From: JBOGTC01 sp050692055
GTDB lineage: Bacteria > Chloroflexota > Limnocylindria > QHBO01
DNA: 64,000 nucleotides
Assembly: GCA_050692055.1 (NCBI GenBank)
Contig: JBOGTC010000013.1
Span: 1-64,000 of the forward strand
Direction of reading: 5' to 3'
Below the pieces are notes generated by a model. The model saw only the letters and a program-made list of their open reading frames with translations, made no database searches and was not told where the DNA came from. Shown here piece by piece: positions 9,061 to 17,698 of this stretch. The position numbers were made by a program, and so were the translations under genes. Each line of letters begins with the position of its first letter. The first letter of the stretch is position 1.

Positions 9061-9100
9061 GTCAAGGTAAGTCGTGGTGCGTAGTCGCACCACCCTTGAC
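9061..9100 (-). terminator. Long hairpin, probable terminator after the NUDIX gene
   Basis: An 8-bp perfect stem GTGGTGCG/CGCACCAC with a 4-base loop is flanked by GTCAAGG/CCTTGAC, which adds seven more pairs around a one-sided 6-base bulge. It starts about 23 bases after the NUDIX stop on the minus strand and lies about 70 bases upstream of the zinc-ribbon gene. There is no U-tract, so it could instead be a protein-binding operator. Confidence 0.45.
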
Positions 9101-9123
9101 CGACCGCCCGTCCCCGCGCTGCC

Positions 9124-9744
9124 TCAGCCCGTCGCCCCCGGGGGGCGATCCTTCTCGTCCGCATCACCAACGACGTACAGCTCAGGCTCGAAACGCGGGC
9201 CGCGGCCGGGCAGCGACGCAACCCAATCGCGCAGCGCGGACTCCACGGTCGAGAAGGCGAGCTCGCCCCACGGGATCTCATCAGGCCCGAAGGCGCGCAC
9301 CTCGCTCGTCTCCGCCCCCGGCAGCGCCTCGCCGCCGACCACGGTCGCCTCGTACACCAGGGTCACGGAGGCGACGTGCGGCCGCGAGTAGGCGCCGAGC
9401 AGCCGACCGATCTCGACGAGCAGCCGGGTCTCCTCCTCGGTCTCGCGACGGGCACCTTCCTGGGCCGACTCCCCGACCTCCAGGTATCCACCTGGATACG
9501 TCCAGCGCCCGGCCCCCGGCTCGATCGTCCGGCGTGCCAGGTGGACGCGACCTTCGAGCAGCGGCAGCGTGCCAACCACGATGCGTGGATTCCGCCATGT
9601 GACATGGCCTTCCGGGCACACCAGCCGCGGCCGGTGATCCTCCTCGAGCACGCGCGGCTCCACGGGCCGGCCGCAGGCCGGGCAGAAGCTCGGCTCCTCG
9701 CCCAGGGTGAGCGGGAAGGCGTCGGAGGCGTCTCGGTGTGGCAT
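9124..9744 (-). CDS. NUDIX hydrolase with N-terminal zinc ribbon
   Basis: A 206-residue protein with an N-terminal CPACGRPVEPR zinc-finger half. A NUDIX box sits in the middle: GGYLEVGES followed by ARRETEEET, giving the GX5EX7REUXEE metal-binding signature. This layout resembles the NudC/ADP-ribose pyrophosphatase-like group that cleaves nucleoside diphosphates linked to other moieties. The substrate is not predictable. The ATG at 9744 (MPHRD) is chosen because an earlier start would run into the neighbouring kinase gene at 9783. It lies 38 bp downstream of that gene on the same strand. Confidence 0.85.
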   Translation of the reverse strand: MPHRDASDAFPLTLGEEPSFCPACGRPVEPRVLEEDHRPRLVCPEGHVTWRNPRIVVGTLPLLEGRVHLARRTIEPGAGRWTYPGGYLEVGESAQEGARRETEEETRLLVEIGRLLGAYSRPHVASVTLVYEATVVGGEALPGAETSEVRAFGPDEIPWGELAFSTVESALRDWVASLPGRGPRFEPELYVVGDADEKDRPPGATG

Positions 9745-9782
9745 CGGTCCATGGTAGAGGTCGCCGCTCGCCCGACGCGGAG

Positions 9783-10943
9783 CTACGAAGTCCGGCCACC
9801 GGCCTCGAGCTCGCCAAGGAGGCGCCCCGCCTCCCGACGGAAGAACGCGTCCATGAGCCGCAGTTGTACGCCCTTCTGGATCCGCTTCCGCTTGAGCGCC
9901 TGGCCACTGCGTGCCTTTAGCCAAGCCCACCGCTCGAGCACGACCAGCATCTCGTAGAGCTGCACGCTGCGCAGCGGCGTGGCGCCTGTCGCAAAGTAGC
10001 CCTCGAGGAAGCTCCGCTCGTACTCCTCCAGGCGTTCGCGGCTGTAGGCCATCCCCATGGTCGCCACCTGGGGCCCAACGGAGCGGAGGCCCACGGTGAA
10101 GCGAGCCAGGTCCCGGTAGATCGGCACCCTCCAGCGCGGGAGAGCGTCGAACGCCGTGACCCGATATCCCGCGCCGACGAAGACGTTGCGTGGCAAGAAG
10201 TCGGCGTGTGTCAGGCCCAGCGGCAGCCGCTCCGGAAGGTCGTGGAGCGCATGCCGATCGAGGCGATCCGTCAACCCGCTGAAGAATGATTCATCGTTCG
10301 AGACCGTCGCGAGGTAGCGGGCGTAGAGCGCCATCGTCTCCAGGAGCTCCGCCCTGGTCGCGCCGCGAGTGGCGATCGCCTGCGCCGGCACGAGCTGGTG
10401 GTATTTCCGCAGCCAGGCGCCGGTGTTGCCGAACGCTTGCGCGACGTCGCCCGAGCGACGGATGGCGAGGCGGCTCCCCTTCTGCATCGCCTCCCGGAGC
10501 GTCGGTTCGTCCACGTGCTCCATGATCACGGCGCGCCGCTCCGGCAGGTAATCGAGTGGACGCACGCTGCCGAACCGGGGATCCCCGAGTGATGAAAAGT
10601 GCTCGTGGATCAGCCTCAGGCCCTCGTATCGGAGCTGAGGCAGCTCGGCCTCATCGAGCTCGCTCGACGCGGGGGGGATGGCGCCGAACAGCAGCCTCGC
10701 CGCTTCGTGGGCCGAGGCATGCCGCCGCGGAGGGTCGCTCACCTTCACGATCACGTCGCGCCTCAGCGAGGCCGCGGCCAGGGAGAACCGATACAGACAG
10801 GAGCGCGGTCGCTCGCTTCGGGTGATCAGGTTGACCGTCAGGGGCGCCGAGCCGAGCTCGGGGAAGTACATGCTCCCGTGCTCTCGGATGTGGTGCAGGA
10901 ATGCTGGCCCGTCTGCCTGGGCGATGGCAGGGGTCGATGTCAT
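9783..10943 (-). CDS. Aminoglycoside phosphotransferase (APH)-fold kinase
   Basis: A 386-residue cytoplasmic protein of the APH/choline-kinase-like superfamily. The catalytic-loop equivalent is LTHADFLPRNVF near residue 250, with Asp as presumed base and Asn as metal ligand. The next motif reads VTAFDAL, where DFG/DWE is usual. The N-terminal lobe has VIVKVSD as the ATP-site Lys strand. Family members phosphorylate small molecules or sugars; the substrate here is unknown, and antibiotic resistance should not be assumed. A good promoter candidate lies at 11005-11032. Two more APH-fold proteins occur in the window (41974 and 53324). Confidence 0.75.
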   Translation of the reverse strand: MTSTPAIAQADGPAFLHHIREHGSMYFPELGSAPLTVNLITRSERPRSCLYRFSLAAASLRRDVIVKVSDPPRRHASAHEAARLLFGAIPPASSELDEAELPQLRYEGLRLIHEHFSSLGDPRFGSVRPLDYLPERRAVIMEHVDEPTLREAMQKGSRLAIRRSGDVAQAFGNTGAWLRKYHQLVPAQAIATRGATRAELLETMALYARYLATVSNDESFFSGLTDRLDRHALHDLPERLPLGLTHADFLPRNVFVGAGYRVTAFDALPRWRVPIYRDLARFTVGLRSVGPQVATMGMAYSRERLEEYERSFLEGYFATGATPLRSVQLYEMLVVLERWAWLKARSGQALKRKRIQKGVQLRLMDAFFRREAGRLLGELEAGGRTS

Positions 10944-11004
10944 GGCTGGGCTGCGCGGAAACGCGGCTCGGATCCCCTCCCGCTGCTGCGATCGGCCTGA
11001 CGAG

Positions 11005-11032
11005 ACTATACGCGAGCGGCGCCGGGTGTCCA
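11005..11032 (-). promoter_or_regulatory. Candidate promoter for the APH-fold kinase
   Basis: Read on the minus strand, TGGACA (11032-11027, 5 of 6 to consensus) is followed after 16 bases by TATAGT (11010-11005, 5 of 6). The predicted start of transcription is about 55 bases upstream of the ATG at 10943. This is the best sigma70-like match noticed in the window. Confidence 0.5.
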
Positions 11033-11068
11033 GCCGCGAGGCCACTGGTCTCGCGAGCCCTGCACGAG

Positions 11069-11200
11069 TTTGCACCCGGAGTAGGCAACTGGAGGAGGAG
11101 CGGTCGATATCGGGCTCTGCCTCCCGGCTTTACGACTCCGGGTGCAAGAAACCACCAAGCAGGAGCCCGAAGTCCTCCAGTTGGCGACTCCGGGTGCAAA
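11069..11200. repeat. Imperfect inverted repeat with a third internal half-copy
   Basis: Arms of 28 bases at 11069-11096 and 11173-11200 are reverse complements with two mismatches. Both contain TTGCACCCGGAGT. A further copy of the core, CGACTCCGGGTGCAA, lies at 11133-11147 in the same orientation as the right arm. The unit fills the gap between the divergent kinase and cysS genes. It could fold into a long cruciform or be a REP-like extragenic element; no coding potential was recognised. Confidence 0.7.
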
Positions 11201-11270
11201 CCCGCGGATGGGGCGGCCCAGAGGCCCACGAACCAACACCCGCGAACACGCTCGGTACAATCGCAGGGTC

Positions 11271-12689
11271 ATGACGGACCCTCTTCCGCAGGTGCGCCTG
11301 CACAACTCGCTGACGCGCAGGACCGAGGCTCTCGAGCCGATCACGCCAGGGCGCGTCACGATCTACACCTGCGGACCGACCGTCTACCGCTACGCCCACA
11401 TCGGCAACCTGCGCTCGTTCCTCTTCGCCGACCTGCTGCGCCGCGCGCTCCAGTACCTCGGCTACGAGGTGCGCCACGTCAAGAACATCACCGATGTCGG
11501 CCACATGCGCGACGACACGTTCGACGCCGGTGAGGATCGCATCGAGGCCTCCGCCGCCGAGGAGGGCAAGTCGCCGGCTGAGCTGGCCCAGTTCTACACC
11601 GATGCGTGGCTCGAGGACGAGGCGGCGATCAACATCCTGCCGGTCGACGTCTACCCCAGGGCGACCGACCACGTGCCCGAGATGATCGACATCACCCGGC
11701 GGCTGGTCCAGCGCGGCCTGGCGTACGAGGTCGACGGCACGGTCTACTTCGACGTCTCCGAGTTCCCTGGCTACGGCAAGCTCTCGGGTCAGCGCCTGGA
11801 CTACATGCACGCCGGGCACCGGGTCGAGGTGGAATCCGACAAGCGCGACCCGGAGGACTTCGCGCTCTGGAAGCGGGCGGGCCCGAATCGGCTCATGAAG
11901 TGGCCGTCACCCTGGGGGGATGGCTTCCCCGGCTGGCACATCGAGTGCTCGGCGATGAGCCTCAAGCACCTCGGCGAGCGCCTGGACATCCACACCGGCG
12001 GGATCGACAACAAGTTCCCGCACCACGAGGACGAGATTGCCCAGTCGGAGGGGGCGCTCGGCCATCCGGTCGTCAGCATCTGGATGCACGGCGAGTTCCT
12101 GACGCTCGGCGACGCCAAGATGGCGAAGAGCGCCGACAACATCATCCGCGTCACCGACCTGCCGGCGAAGGGCTTCGAGCCGCTCGTCTTCCGCTACCTG
12201 GCGCTCACTGCCCACTATCGGTCCAAGCTCGACTTCACCGCCGACGCCATGCACGCCGCAGCCTCCGGGATGGCTCGCCTTCGGCGGGCTGCAACAGCCG
12301 GAACCGATGATGACGGCGCGGGCCTCGATCCCGCCGCTGAGCCGATGGCGCGCTACCGCGCGCGCTTCGCCGAAGCGATCGCCGACGACCTCGCCACGCC
12401 GCGGGCGCTTGCGATAGCGCACGAGGTCGAGAAGGCGGCGGATCTCACGGCCGCGCAGCGCCGCGCCCTGCTGCTCGAGTTCGACCGCGTGCTGGGGCTC
12501 GATCTCGGCGCTGCCCCGTTGCCGGCAGGCGAGCTGCCGGAGGGAGCATCCGAGCTGCTCGAGCAGCGCGTCGCGGCCCGGGCCAGCCGCGACTTCGCCG
12601 CCTCCGATGCGCTGCGCGACGAGCTGGCGGCCATGGGCGTCGAGGTGCGAGACACAGCAGACGGACAGGTGGCGACCTTCCGGCGCTGA
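11271..12689 (+). CDS. cysS: Cysteinyl-tRNA synthetase
   Basis: A 472-residue class I aminoacyl-tRNA synthetase that charges tRNA-Cys. The HIGH-type motif reads YAHIGN near residue 43, and the KMSKS loop reads KMAKS near residue 283. Zinc ligands are present in the usual places (YTCGPTVY, HIECSAM and FPHHEDE). The Ser-to-Ala change in KMAKS is mild, and the enzyme looks functional. The ATG at 11271 gives the normal family N-terminus (VRLHNSLTRRTE). A TACAAT box only about 10 bases upstream hints at a very short or absent leader. Confidence 0.96.
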   Translation: MTDPLPQVRLHNSLTRRTEALEPITPGRVTIYTCGPTVYRYAHIGNLRSFLFADLLRRALQYLGYEVRHVKNITDVGHMRDDTFDAGEDRIEASAAEEGKSPAELAQFYTDAWLEDEAAINILPVDVYPRATDHVPEMIDITRRLVQRGLAYEVDGTVYFDVSEFPGYGKLSGQRLDYMHAGHRVEVESDKRDPEDFALWKRAGPNRLMKWPSPWGDGFPGWHIECSAMSLKHLGERLDIHTGGIDNKFPHHEDEIAQSEGALGHPVVSIWMHGEFLTLGDAKMAKSADNIIRVTDLPAKGFEPLVFRYLALTAHYRSKLDFTADAMHAAASGMARLRRAATAGTDDDGAGLDPAAEPMARYRARFAEAIADDLATPRALAIAHEVEKAADLTAAQRRALLLEFDRVLGLDLGAAPLPAGELPEGASELLEQRVAARASRDFAASDALRDELAAMGVEVRDTADGQVATFRR

Positions 12690-12708
12690 CTCGAGTGCCC
12701 CTGATTGG

Positions 12709-13215
12709 TCAGCCGACCGCCAGGGCCAGGAAGACCCCTGCGGCCACGGCAGTCCCGACGACCAGCACGGAACCCCATATGCGCGCCGAGGGCGGCGGCA
12801 TGATCGCAACCCAGCTCGCCAGGCGTTCGCCCTCGGCCCGAAGCCACCCCAGCATTCGCATGCGGGCAGAGGGCGGCGGCATCGCTGCGCTCCAGCTCTT
12901 CAGCCCTCTGGCTGCGGTGCGCAGCACTGCCACGATCCGCGCGATGACCGCGGCGCGGAGGGCTCCCCAGTCCCTACCCGGCACCGCCGGGGGACGCGGC
13001 ACCCTCTGGCGAAGCGGAAGCGGCATCACCGGGTCTCCCCGCCTCACCGAGCGGACGGCCTGGGCCAGCGCGGCTGGCGCCGCGCCACAGGCGGTGCACC
13101 GGACCCCCGACGCGGTTCCCGGAGCGATCCCCAACGGCCCGCCACAGCGCCGGCAGAAGCGGGCACGCTCGCCCGTCTTTGGACGCCGGAGACGCCCGTA
13201 CTGCAGCGCTCGCAT
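12709..13215 (-). CDS. Small zinc-ribbon membrane protein
   Basis: A 168-residue protein with an N-terminal double CxxC (CRRCGG and CTACG), a basic middle and one hydrophobic C-terminal segment (GSVLVVGTAVAAGVFLALAVG). A short internal repeat, WSAAMPPPSAR and WVAIMPPPSAR about 30 residues apart, is also visible as repeated DNA. No family was recognised. It is convergent with cysS, only 19 bp away. Coding status rests on the zinc ribbon plus tail anchor and is moderate. Confidence 0.5.
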   Translation of the reverse strand: MRALQYGRLRRPKTGERARFCRRCGGPLGIAPGTASGVRCTACGAAPAALAQAVRSVRRGDPVMPLPLRQRVPRPPAVPGRDWGALRAAVIARIVAVLRTAARGLKSWSAAMPPPSARMRMLGWLRAEGERLASWVAIMPPPSARIWGSVLVVGTAVAAGVFLALAVG

Positions 13216-13355
13216 CGATCACGCCCCCCGAGCTGAATCCAAACACCATCACGGCTCCAGGCGGCGCCCGGCGTCGTGGAGCCGGAGTATTGCAGCCGCG
13301 GATCACGCTGAATACCGGAGCGGTGACTGGCTGCACCGGATTAGTACCGTCGTAC

Positions 13356-13384
13356 TGGCCGCCGTGGTTCGGACGGCCTATGAT
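13356..13384 (+). promoter_or_regulatory. Candidate promoter for the first SLH-propeller gene
   Basis: TATGAT at 13379-13384 (5 of 6 to the -10 consensus) lies 17 bases after a weak TGGCCG -35. The leader would be about 75 bases, ending in AAAGGGGGAG just upstream of the GTG at 13467, a strong ribosome binding site. Confidence 0.35.
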
Positions 13385-13466
13385 GCCGCGACGTGCCGTG
13401 ACCGAGCCCTGACGGCAAACTGCACTACGCCACCCATCCACGTTGCACGCTAAAGGGGGAGCTGGG

Positions 13467-15644
13467 GTGTCCTACTCTTGGATCTCAATGCCGCGCGCCC
13501 GCGCGCGCGCGATCGCAGCCGGCCTGATCACCGCCCTCGCGCTGCTGCCGATGCTGCTGATCACGCCCATCGCCGGGGTAGAGGTCGATGCAGGCTACAA
13601 GGACCATTCGTTCGGCCCGGCTGGCACGCCCACCGGCGACAAGCCACAGTCCCAGGTCTGGTTCGCCGACGGGTCCTGGTGGGGCGGCCTCTTCGTCTCG
13701 GGTTCAGACGACTATCGCATCCACAAGCTCGACACGGACATGCAGGCATGGAGCGCCACGGACGCGATCGTGGACGAGCGCAACGACACGCACGGCGACT
13801 ACCTGTGGGACGAGGCGAGCGACACGCTGTACGTCGCGTCGGTGCATGCCGACAGCAACGATGCTGCCATCAAGTTCTTCAGGTTCAGCTACAGCGCCGG
13901 CACCTATACCTCCGCCTTCCCGGACGGCATCGACGCCGCATTCGGCCCATCCGAGACGGTCACGATCGCCAAGGACAGCCAGGGCCAGCTGTGGATCAAC
14001 TATACGAATCCGAACGGCCCGTACTGCGAGCAGGACGATTCGTGTGAGAGCGTGGAGCCACCGCCCTCAGGGCCGCCGCTGAACGAGGTCAACCGCAACG
14101 TTATGGTCGCCACCTCCGACGATGACGGTGCGACCTGGGACTCCTTTGTCCTCCCCAACTCGAGCGAGATCAGCTCCGATGACATCTCGGCCATCACCGC
14201 CTTCGGTGGCAATTCGGTCGGCATCATGTGGAGCAACGGCCTCGACAGCGAGACAAGCACGTCATTCAACTGGTCGAGCCACGCGGACGGTGCCGATGTC
14301 GACGCCCCCGAGGCGTGGTCTGCCGAGGCAGAGGTGAGCTCTGGCGCGACAACCTATGCAGAGGATCACATCAACCTCAAGCTGACCGCCACGGCTTCGG
14401 GCACGGTCCTGGCCGCGGTCAAGACCAACGGACCAGACTCGGACGCCGATATCATGCTGCTCCGGCGCGACGGTCCGGCCACCTGGACCGAGCACGCCGT
14501 CGTGCATGGCGGCGGACCCACCCGACCACAGGTGGTGGTCGACCAGACGAACGCTGACGTCTACGTCCTCTACACCTTGCCGGAGAGCCCGCCCGACCAG
14601 GCCATCTACTACAAGAGCTCGCCGCTCAGCACGCTCGACTTCGACCCGGGCACGCCGGGGACGCCGTTCATCCAGAGCAACGATGACCCGGAGATCAACA
14701 ACGTCTCGACCGCCAAGCACACGGTGACGGCAGCGTCGGGGCTGCTGGCGACGGCCAGCGACGAGAGCACGGAGTTCTATTTCCACGGCTTCCTGGAGCT
14801 CGAGGGCACACCTGAACCCCCCCCGCCCGCCGCGCCGACCAACCTGAGCGCCACGGCCGGTGACGGCGAGGTGGCCCTGAGCTGGACGGCCTCCACGGGC
14901 GCCACGAGCTACAACGTCAAGCGTGGCACCACCGACGGCGGGCCCTACAGCACCATCGCGAGCCCGACCACGACGAGCCACACCGATACCACCGTCACCA
15001 ACGGCACCACCTACTACTACGTGGTCAGCGCCGAGAACGCCGATGGCGAGAGCAATGACTCGAGTCAGGTCAGCGCCACGCCGAGCGCCGAGCCCCCGCC
15101 GCCGCCTCCACCTCCGCCGCCGGACGAGGACCATCCGTTCACCGACATCGACGGCCACCAGTTCGAGGCGGACATCGTCTGGCTCTACAACGCCGGCATC
15201 ACGTCGGGCTGCAGCTCGACCCGCTTCTGCCCCGACAACGCCGTCAACCGCGAGCAGATGGCCAGCTTCCTGGTCCGCGCGCTGGACCTGCCGGCCTCGA
15301 GCACCAACTACTTCGGCGACGACGATGGCAGCATCCATCACGCCGATATCAACGCCCTGCGCGCGTCGGGCATCACCGGTGGCTGCGGCGGCACCAACTA
15401 CTGCCCCAAGCAGGTTGTCAACCGCGAGCAGATGGCCAGCTTCCTGACCAGGGCGCTGGACCTGGCTCCGTCGAGCGACAACGAGTTCACCGATGACGAT
15501 GCGAGCATCCACCACGCCGATATCAACGCCCTGGCCGCCTCGGGCATCACCGGTGGCTGCGGCGGCAACAACTACTGTCCGCTGGGCGCGGTGACCCGCG
15601 GCCAGATGGCGGCCTTCCTGCATCGGGCATCGCCGAGGTTCTGA
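13467..15644 (+). CDS. Secreted propeller-like protein with fibronectin III and three SLH domains
   Basis: A 725-residue surface protein. A signal peptide covers roughly the first 40 residues. A Trp-rich beta-propeller-like domain of about 400 residues follows (KPQSQVWFADGSWWGGLF, YRIHKL, LYVAS, DDISAI, EDHINLK). It includes one Asp-box, SDDDGATW. Then come a fibronectin type III domain (PTNLSATAGDGEVALSWTAS), a poly-Pro linker and three S-layer-homology modules with NREQMASFLxRALDL. SLH modules typically tether proteins to wall polymers. The GTG at 13467 is preferred for its AAAGGGGGAG site; ATG 13488 is an alternative. This is the first of four paralogues in the window, and the ligand or activity is unknown. 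Confidence 0.8.
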   Translation: MSYSWISMPRARARAIAAGLITALALLPMLLITPIAGVEVDAGYKDHSFGPAGTPTGDKPQSQVWFADGSWWGGLFVSGSDDYRIHKLDTDMQAWSATDAIVDERNDTHGDYLWDEASDTLYVASVHADSNDAAIKFFRFSYSAGTYTSAFPDGIDAAFGPSETVTIAKDSQGQLWINYTNPNGPYCEQDDSCESVEPPPSGPPLNEVNRNVMVATSDDDGATWDSFVLPNSSEISSDDISAITAFGGNSVGIMWSNGLDSETSTSFNWSSHADGADVDAPEAWSAEAEVSSGATTYAEDHINLKLTATASGTVLAAVKTNGPDSDADIMLLRRDGPATWTEHAVVHGGGPTRPQVVVDQTNADVYVLYTLPESPPDQAIYYKSSPLSTLDFDPGTPGTPFIQSNDDPEINNVSTAKHTVTAASGLLATASDESTEFYFHGFLELEGTPEPPPPAAPTNLSATAGDGEVALSWTASTGATSYNVKRGTTDGGPYSTIASPTTTSHTDTTVTNGTTYYYVVSAENADGESNDSSQVSATPSAEPPPPPPPPPPDEDHPFTDIDGHQFEADIVWLYNAGITSGCSSTRFCPDNAVNREQMASFLVRALDLPASSTNYFGDDDGSIHHADINALRASGITGGCGGTNYCPKQVVNREQMASFLTRALDLAPSSDNEFTDDDASIHHADINALAASGITGGCGGNNYCPLGAVTRGQMAAFLHRASPRF
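15121..15644 (+). repeat. SLH-coding block, copy 1
   Basis: These 524 bases encode the end of the linker and three SLH modules up to the stop codon. They are co-linear, without net insertion or deletion, with 17175-17698 in the next gene (constant offset 2054). The first about 150 bases differ at only a few positions. This points to recent duplication or gene conversion. Confidence 0.85.
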
Positions 15645-15667
15645 GGGACGCCAGGCGACGTATCCAC

Positions 15668-15699
15668 TGATCGGGGCGGCAGCAATGCCGCCCCGATCA
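15668..15699 (+). terminator. Strong intrinsic-type hairpin between the two SLH genes
   Basis: A perfect 13-bp stem, TGATCGGGGCGGC pairing with GCCGCCCCGATCA around a 6-base loop (AGCAAT), starts 24 bases after the stop codon. No U-run follows, as is common in GC-rich genomes. It probably ends or attenuates transcription before the second propeller gene. Confidence 0.6.
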
Positions 15700-15757
15700 C
15701 TATCCTGCGGTGGGACTCGAGCTGGAGGATCAATGTGCGCGGACGCTCCCGCGGCTG

Positions 15758-17698
15758 ATGTCAGGAACCTTTGGCGCTGCCTCGCGTCCAGCCATCTCGG
15801 CGGCACTCTCGATCGGGCTGCTTGCCGCGGCGCTCCTCGTTTCGGCCGTTCTCTCCCCGGCCCGCGCGGCGGTAGGCGATATCGGCCATGAGGGACCATC
15901 CTTCGCAGGCTCCGTCTCGGCGCCAACCGGCGAGAAGCCGGAGAGCAAGCTGTGGTGGAACGACGGTCAGTGGTGGGGATCGCTCTTCGCGCCAGGCGCT
16001 GGGGAGTACCGCATCCATCGGCTCAACGTCGCGACCCAGACGTGGGTCGACACAGGCGTGCCGCTGGATGACCGGCCGGGCTCGAAGGCCGACACGCTCT
16101 GGGACCCAGGCGTCCAGAAGCTGTACGTGGCCTCGCACATCTTCTCGAGCGGGGCGAACGACGCCGGTTTCCCGGCGCGGCTGTATCGGTACAGCTACAA
16201 CGCGTCAACCGATGCCTACTCGCTCGACGCTGCCTTCCCCACGCAGATCAACAATGTCAAGAGCGAGACGCTCGTCATCGACAAGGACTCGAGCGGCCAG
16301 CTATGGACCACGTGGGAGCAGGGTGGAAAGGTCCATCTGAACCGCACACTGTGCACGGCCTGCACCCTTGCCGACGACGACAACTGGGGCACGCCGTTCC
16401 TTCACCCTGCCCCCGGGGCACAGAACGCGACCAGCGACGACATCTCGTCCATCGTGGCCTTCGACGGCGACAAGGTCGGCGTCATGTGGAGCAACCAGAA
16501 CGACGACCGCATGTATTTCTCGGTCCACCTGGACGCGAGCGACGACTCCACGTGGGAGACGGCGAGCGTGGCGTTCGGCGGGAACAACAACGCGGACGAC
16601 CATATCAACCTGAAGGCGCTCCAGACTGATCCGAACAGTGGTCGGGTCTTTGCGGCCATCAAGACCTCCCGCTCGGGAGGCAGCGATCCGCTCGTCGTCC
16701 TCGTGGTGTATGACCGGGATGCCCTGCGCTGGTCAACGGCCACGTTCGGGACGGTCGCGAACGACCATACCCGGCCGATCCTGATGCTGGATAGCAGCAA
16801 TCGACTGGTGCACATGTTCGCGATGGCCGGCGGCACGATCTACTGCAAGACCGCGGACATGGATGCGGCAACCCCCACGTTCCCGACCGGCCTGGGGCAG
16901 GCCGTCATGCACGACGCGAGCCGCGCGAGCATCAACGACCCCACCTCGTCGAAGCAGACGGTCAGCAGAACGACCGGCATGACCATCCTCGCCGGCAACG
17001 GTCGGACGGGGCGCTACTGGCATCACTACAACGCCCTGACGACGCCAGGCTGCAACCCCTCCAGCGGCGGCAGCTCCCCGACACCTTCACCATCCCCCAC
17101 CCCGACGCCGACGCCGAGCCCCAGCCCGAGCCCGAGTCCGAGCCCGAGCCCGCCACCACCGCCTCCGCCACCGCCGGACGAGGACCATCCGTTCACCGAT
17201 ATCGACGGCCACCAGTTCGAGGCGGACATCGTGTGGCTCTACAACGCCGGCATCACCTCGGGCTGCAGCTCGACCCGCTTCTGCCCCGACGACGCCGTCA
17301 ACCGCGAGCAGATGGCCAGCTTCCTGGTGCGCGCGCTGGACCTGGCGGCCACCAGCACCGACTTCTTCAGCGATGACAACAGCTCGATCCACGAGGACGA
17401 CATCAACCGCGTGGCGGCAGCCGGCATCACCGGTGGCTGCGGCGGCACGAGCTACTGCCCTGAGCAGGTTGTCAATCGCGAGCAGATGGCCAGCTTCCTG
17501 GTGCGCGCCCTGGACCTGGCGGCCACCAGCACCGACTTCTTCACTGATGACAACAGCTCGATCCACGAGGACGACATCAACGCCCTGGCCGCCTCGGGCA
17601 TCACCGGTGGCTGCGGCGGCAACAACTACTGTCCGCTGGGCGCGGTGACCCGCGGCCAGATGGCGGCCCTCCTGCATCGGGCCTCCGCACGCTCCTGA
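15758..17698 (+). CDS. Secreted propeller-like protein with Ser/Thr/Pro linker and three SLH domains
   Basis: A 646-residue paralogue of the preceding gene. A signal peptide (ISAALSIGLLAAALLVSAVLSPARA) is followed by the same Trp-rich domain (KPESKLWWNDGQWWGSLF, YRIHRL, LYVAS, GQLW, VGVMWSNQ, DDHINLK, HTRP, RYWHHYNAL). A low-complexity Pro-Ser/Thr linker and three SLH modules come next. Fibronectin III is absent. The start is uncertain: ATG 15758 gives a normal signal peptide, while GTG 15710 would add 16 residues. A GGAGG with ATG at 15733 sits in another frame and leads only to a short reading frame. The protein is probably wall-bound, with unknown ligand. Confidence 0.78.
   Translation: MSGTFGAASRPAISAALSIGLLAAALLVSAVLSPARAAVGDIGHEGPSFAGSVSAPTGEKPESKLWWNDGQWWGSLFAPGAGEYRIHRLNVATQTWVDTGVPLDDRPGSKADTLWDPGVQKLYVASHIFSSGANDAGFPARLYRYSYNASTDAYSLDAAFPTQINNVKSETLVIDKDSSGQLWTTWEQGGKVHLNRTLCTACTLADDDNWGTPFLHPAPGAQNATSDDISSIVAFDGDKVGVMWSNQNDDRMYFSVHLDASDDSTWETASVAFGGNNNADDHINLKALQTDPNSGRVFAAIKTSRSGGSDPLVVLVVYDRDALRWSTATFGTVANDHTRPILMLDSSNRLVHMFAMAGGTIYCKTADMDAATPTFPTGLGQAVMHDASRASINDPTSSKQTVSRTTGMTILAGNGRTGRYWHHYNALTTPGCNPSSGGSSPTPSPSPTPTPTPSPSPSPSPSPSPPPPPPPPPDEDHPFTDIDGHQFEADIVWLYNAGITSGCSSTRFCPDDAVNREQMASFLVRALDLAATSTDFFSDDNSSIHEDDINRVAAAGITGGCGGTSYCPEQVVNREQMASFLVRALDLAATSTDFFTDDNSSIHEDDINALAASGITGGCGGNNYCPLGAVTRGQMAALLHRASARS
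17175..17698 (+). repeat. SLH-coding block, copy 2
   Basis: This is the partner of 15121-15644, the same length to the base and ending at the stop codon. Within it the second and third SLH modules are themselves near-duplicates (DLAATSTDFF, DDNSSIHEDDIN), unlike copy 1. Repeat homogenisation therefore seems to have acted inside the gene as well. Confidence 0.85.

Noticed and set aside
9783..10943. Antibiotic-resistance reading of the APH-fold genes (also 41974 and 53324)
   Set aside because: The APH fold covers many small-molecule kinases. The housekeeping/EPS context and odd N-terminal domains give no support for drug modification.
12777..12886. Direct DNA repeat (GAGGGCGGCGGCAT, two copies)
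   Set aside because: It is explained by a repeated MPPPSAR segment within the small zinc-ribbon protein gene, too short for a mobile element.
15733..15891. ATG with GGAGG upstream as a start for the second SLH gene
   Set aside because: It is in a different frame from the signal peptide and stops at 15891. No sign of a frameshift joining the two frames was found.
14262..15926. 554-codon minus-strand frame opposite the first SLH gene
   Set aside because: It mirrors the repetitive SLH coding sequence and has no start context or domain. The plus-strand gene has signal peptide, FN3 and SLH.
17086..17170. Short-period tandem repeat that might suggest a CRISPR or VNTR array
   Set aside because: It is in frame and encodes a Pro-Ser/Thr linker between the propeller and SLH domains. 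The units are 3-6 bases with no spacers.
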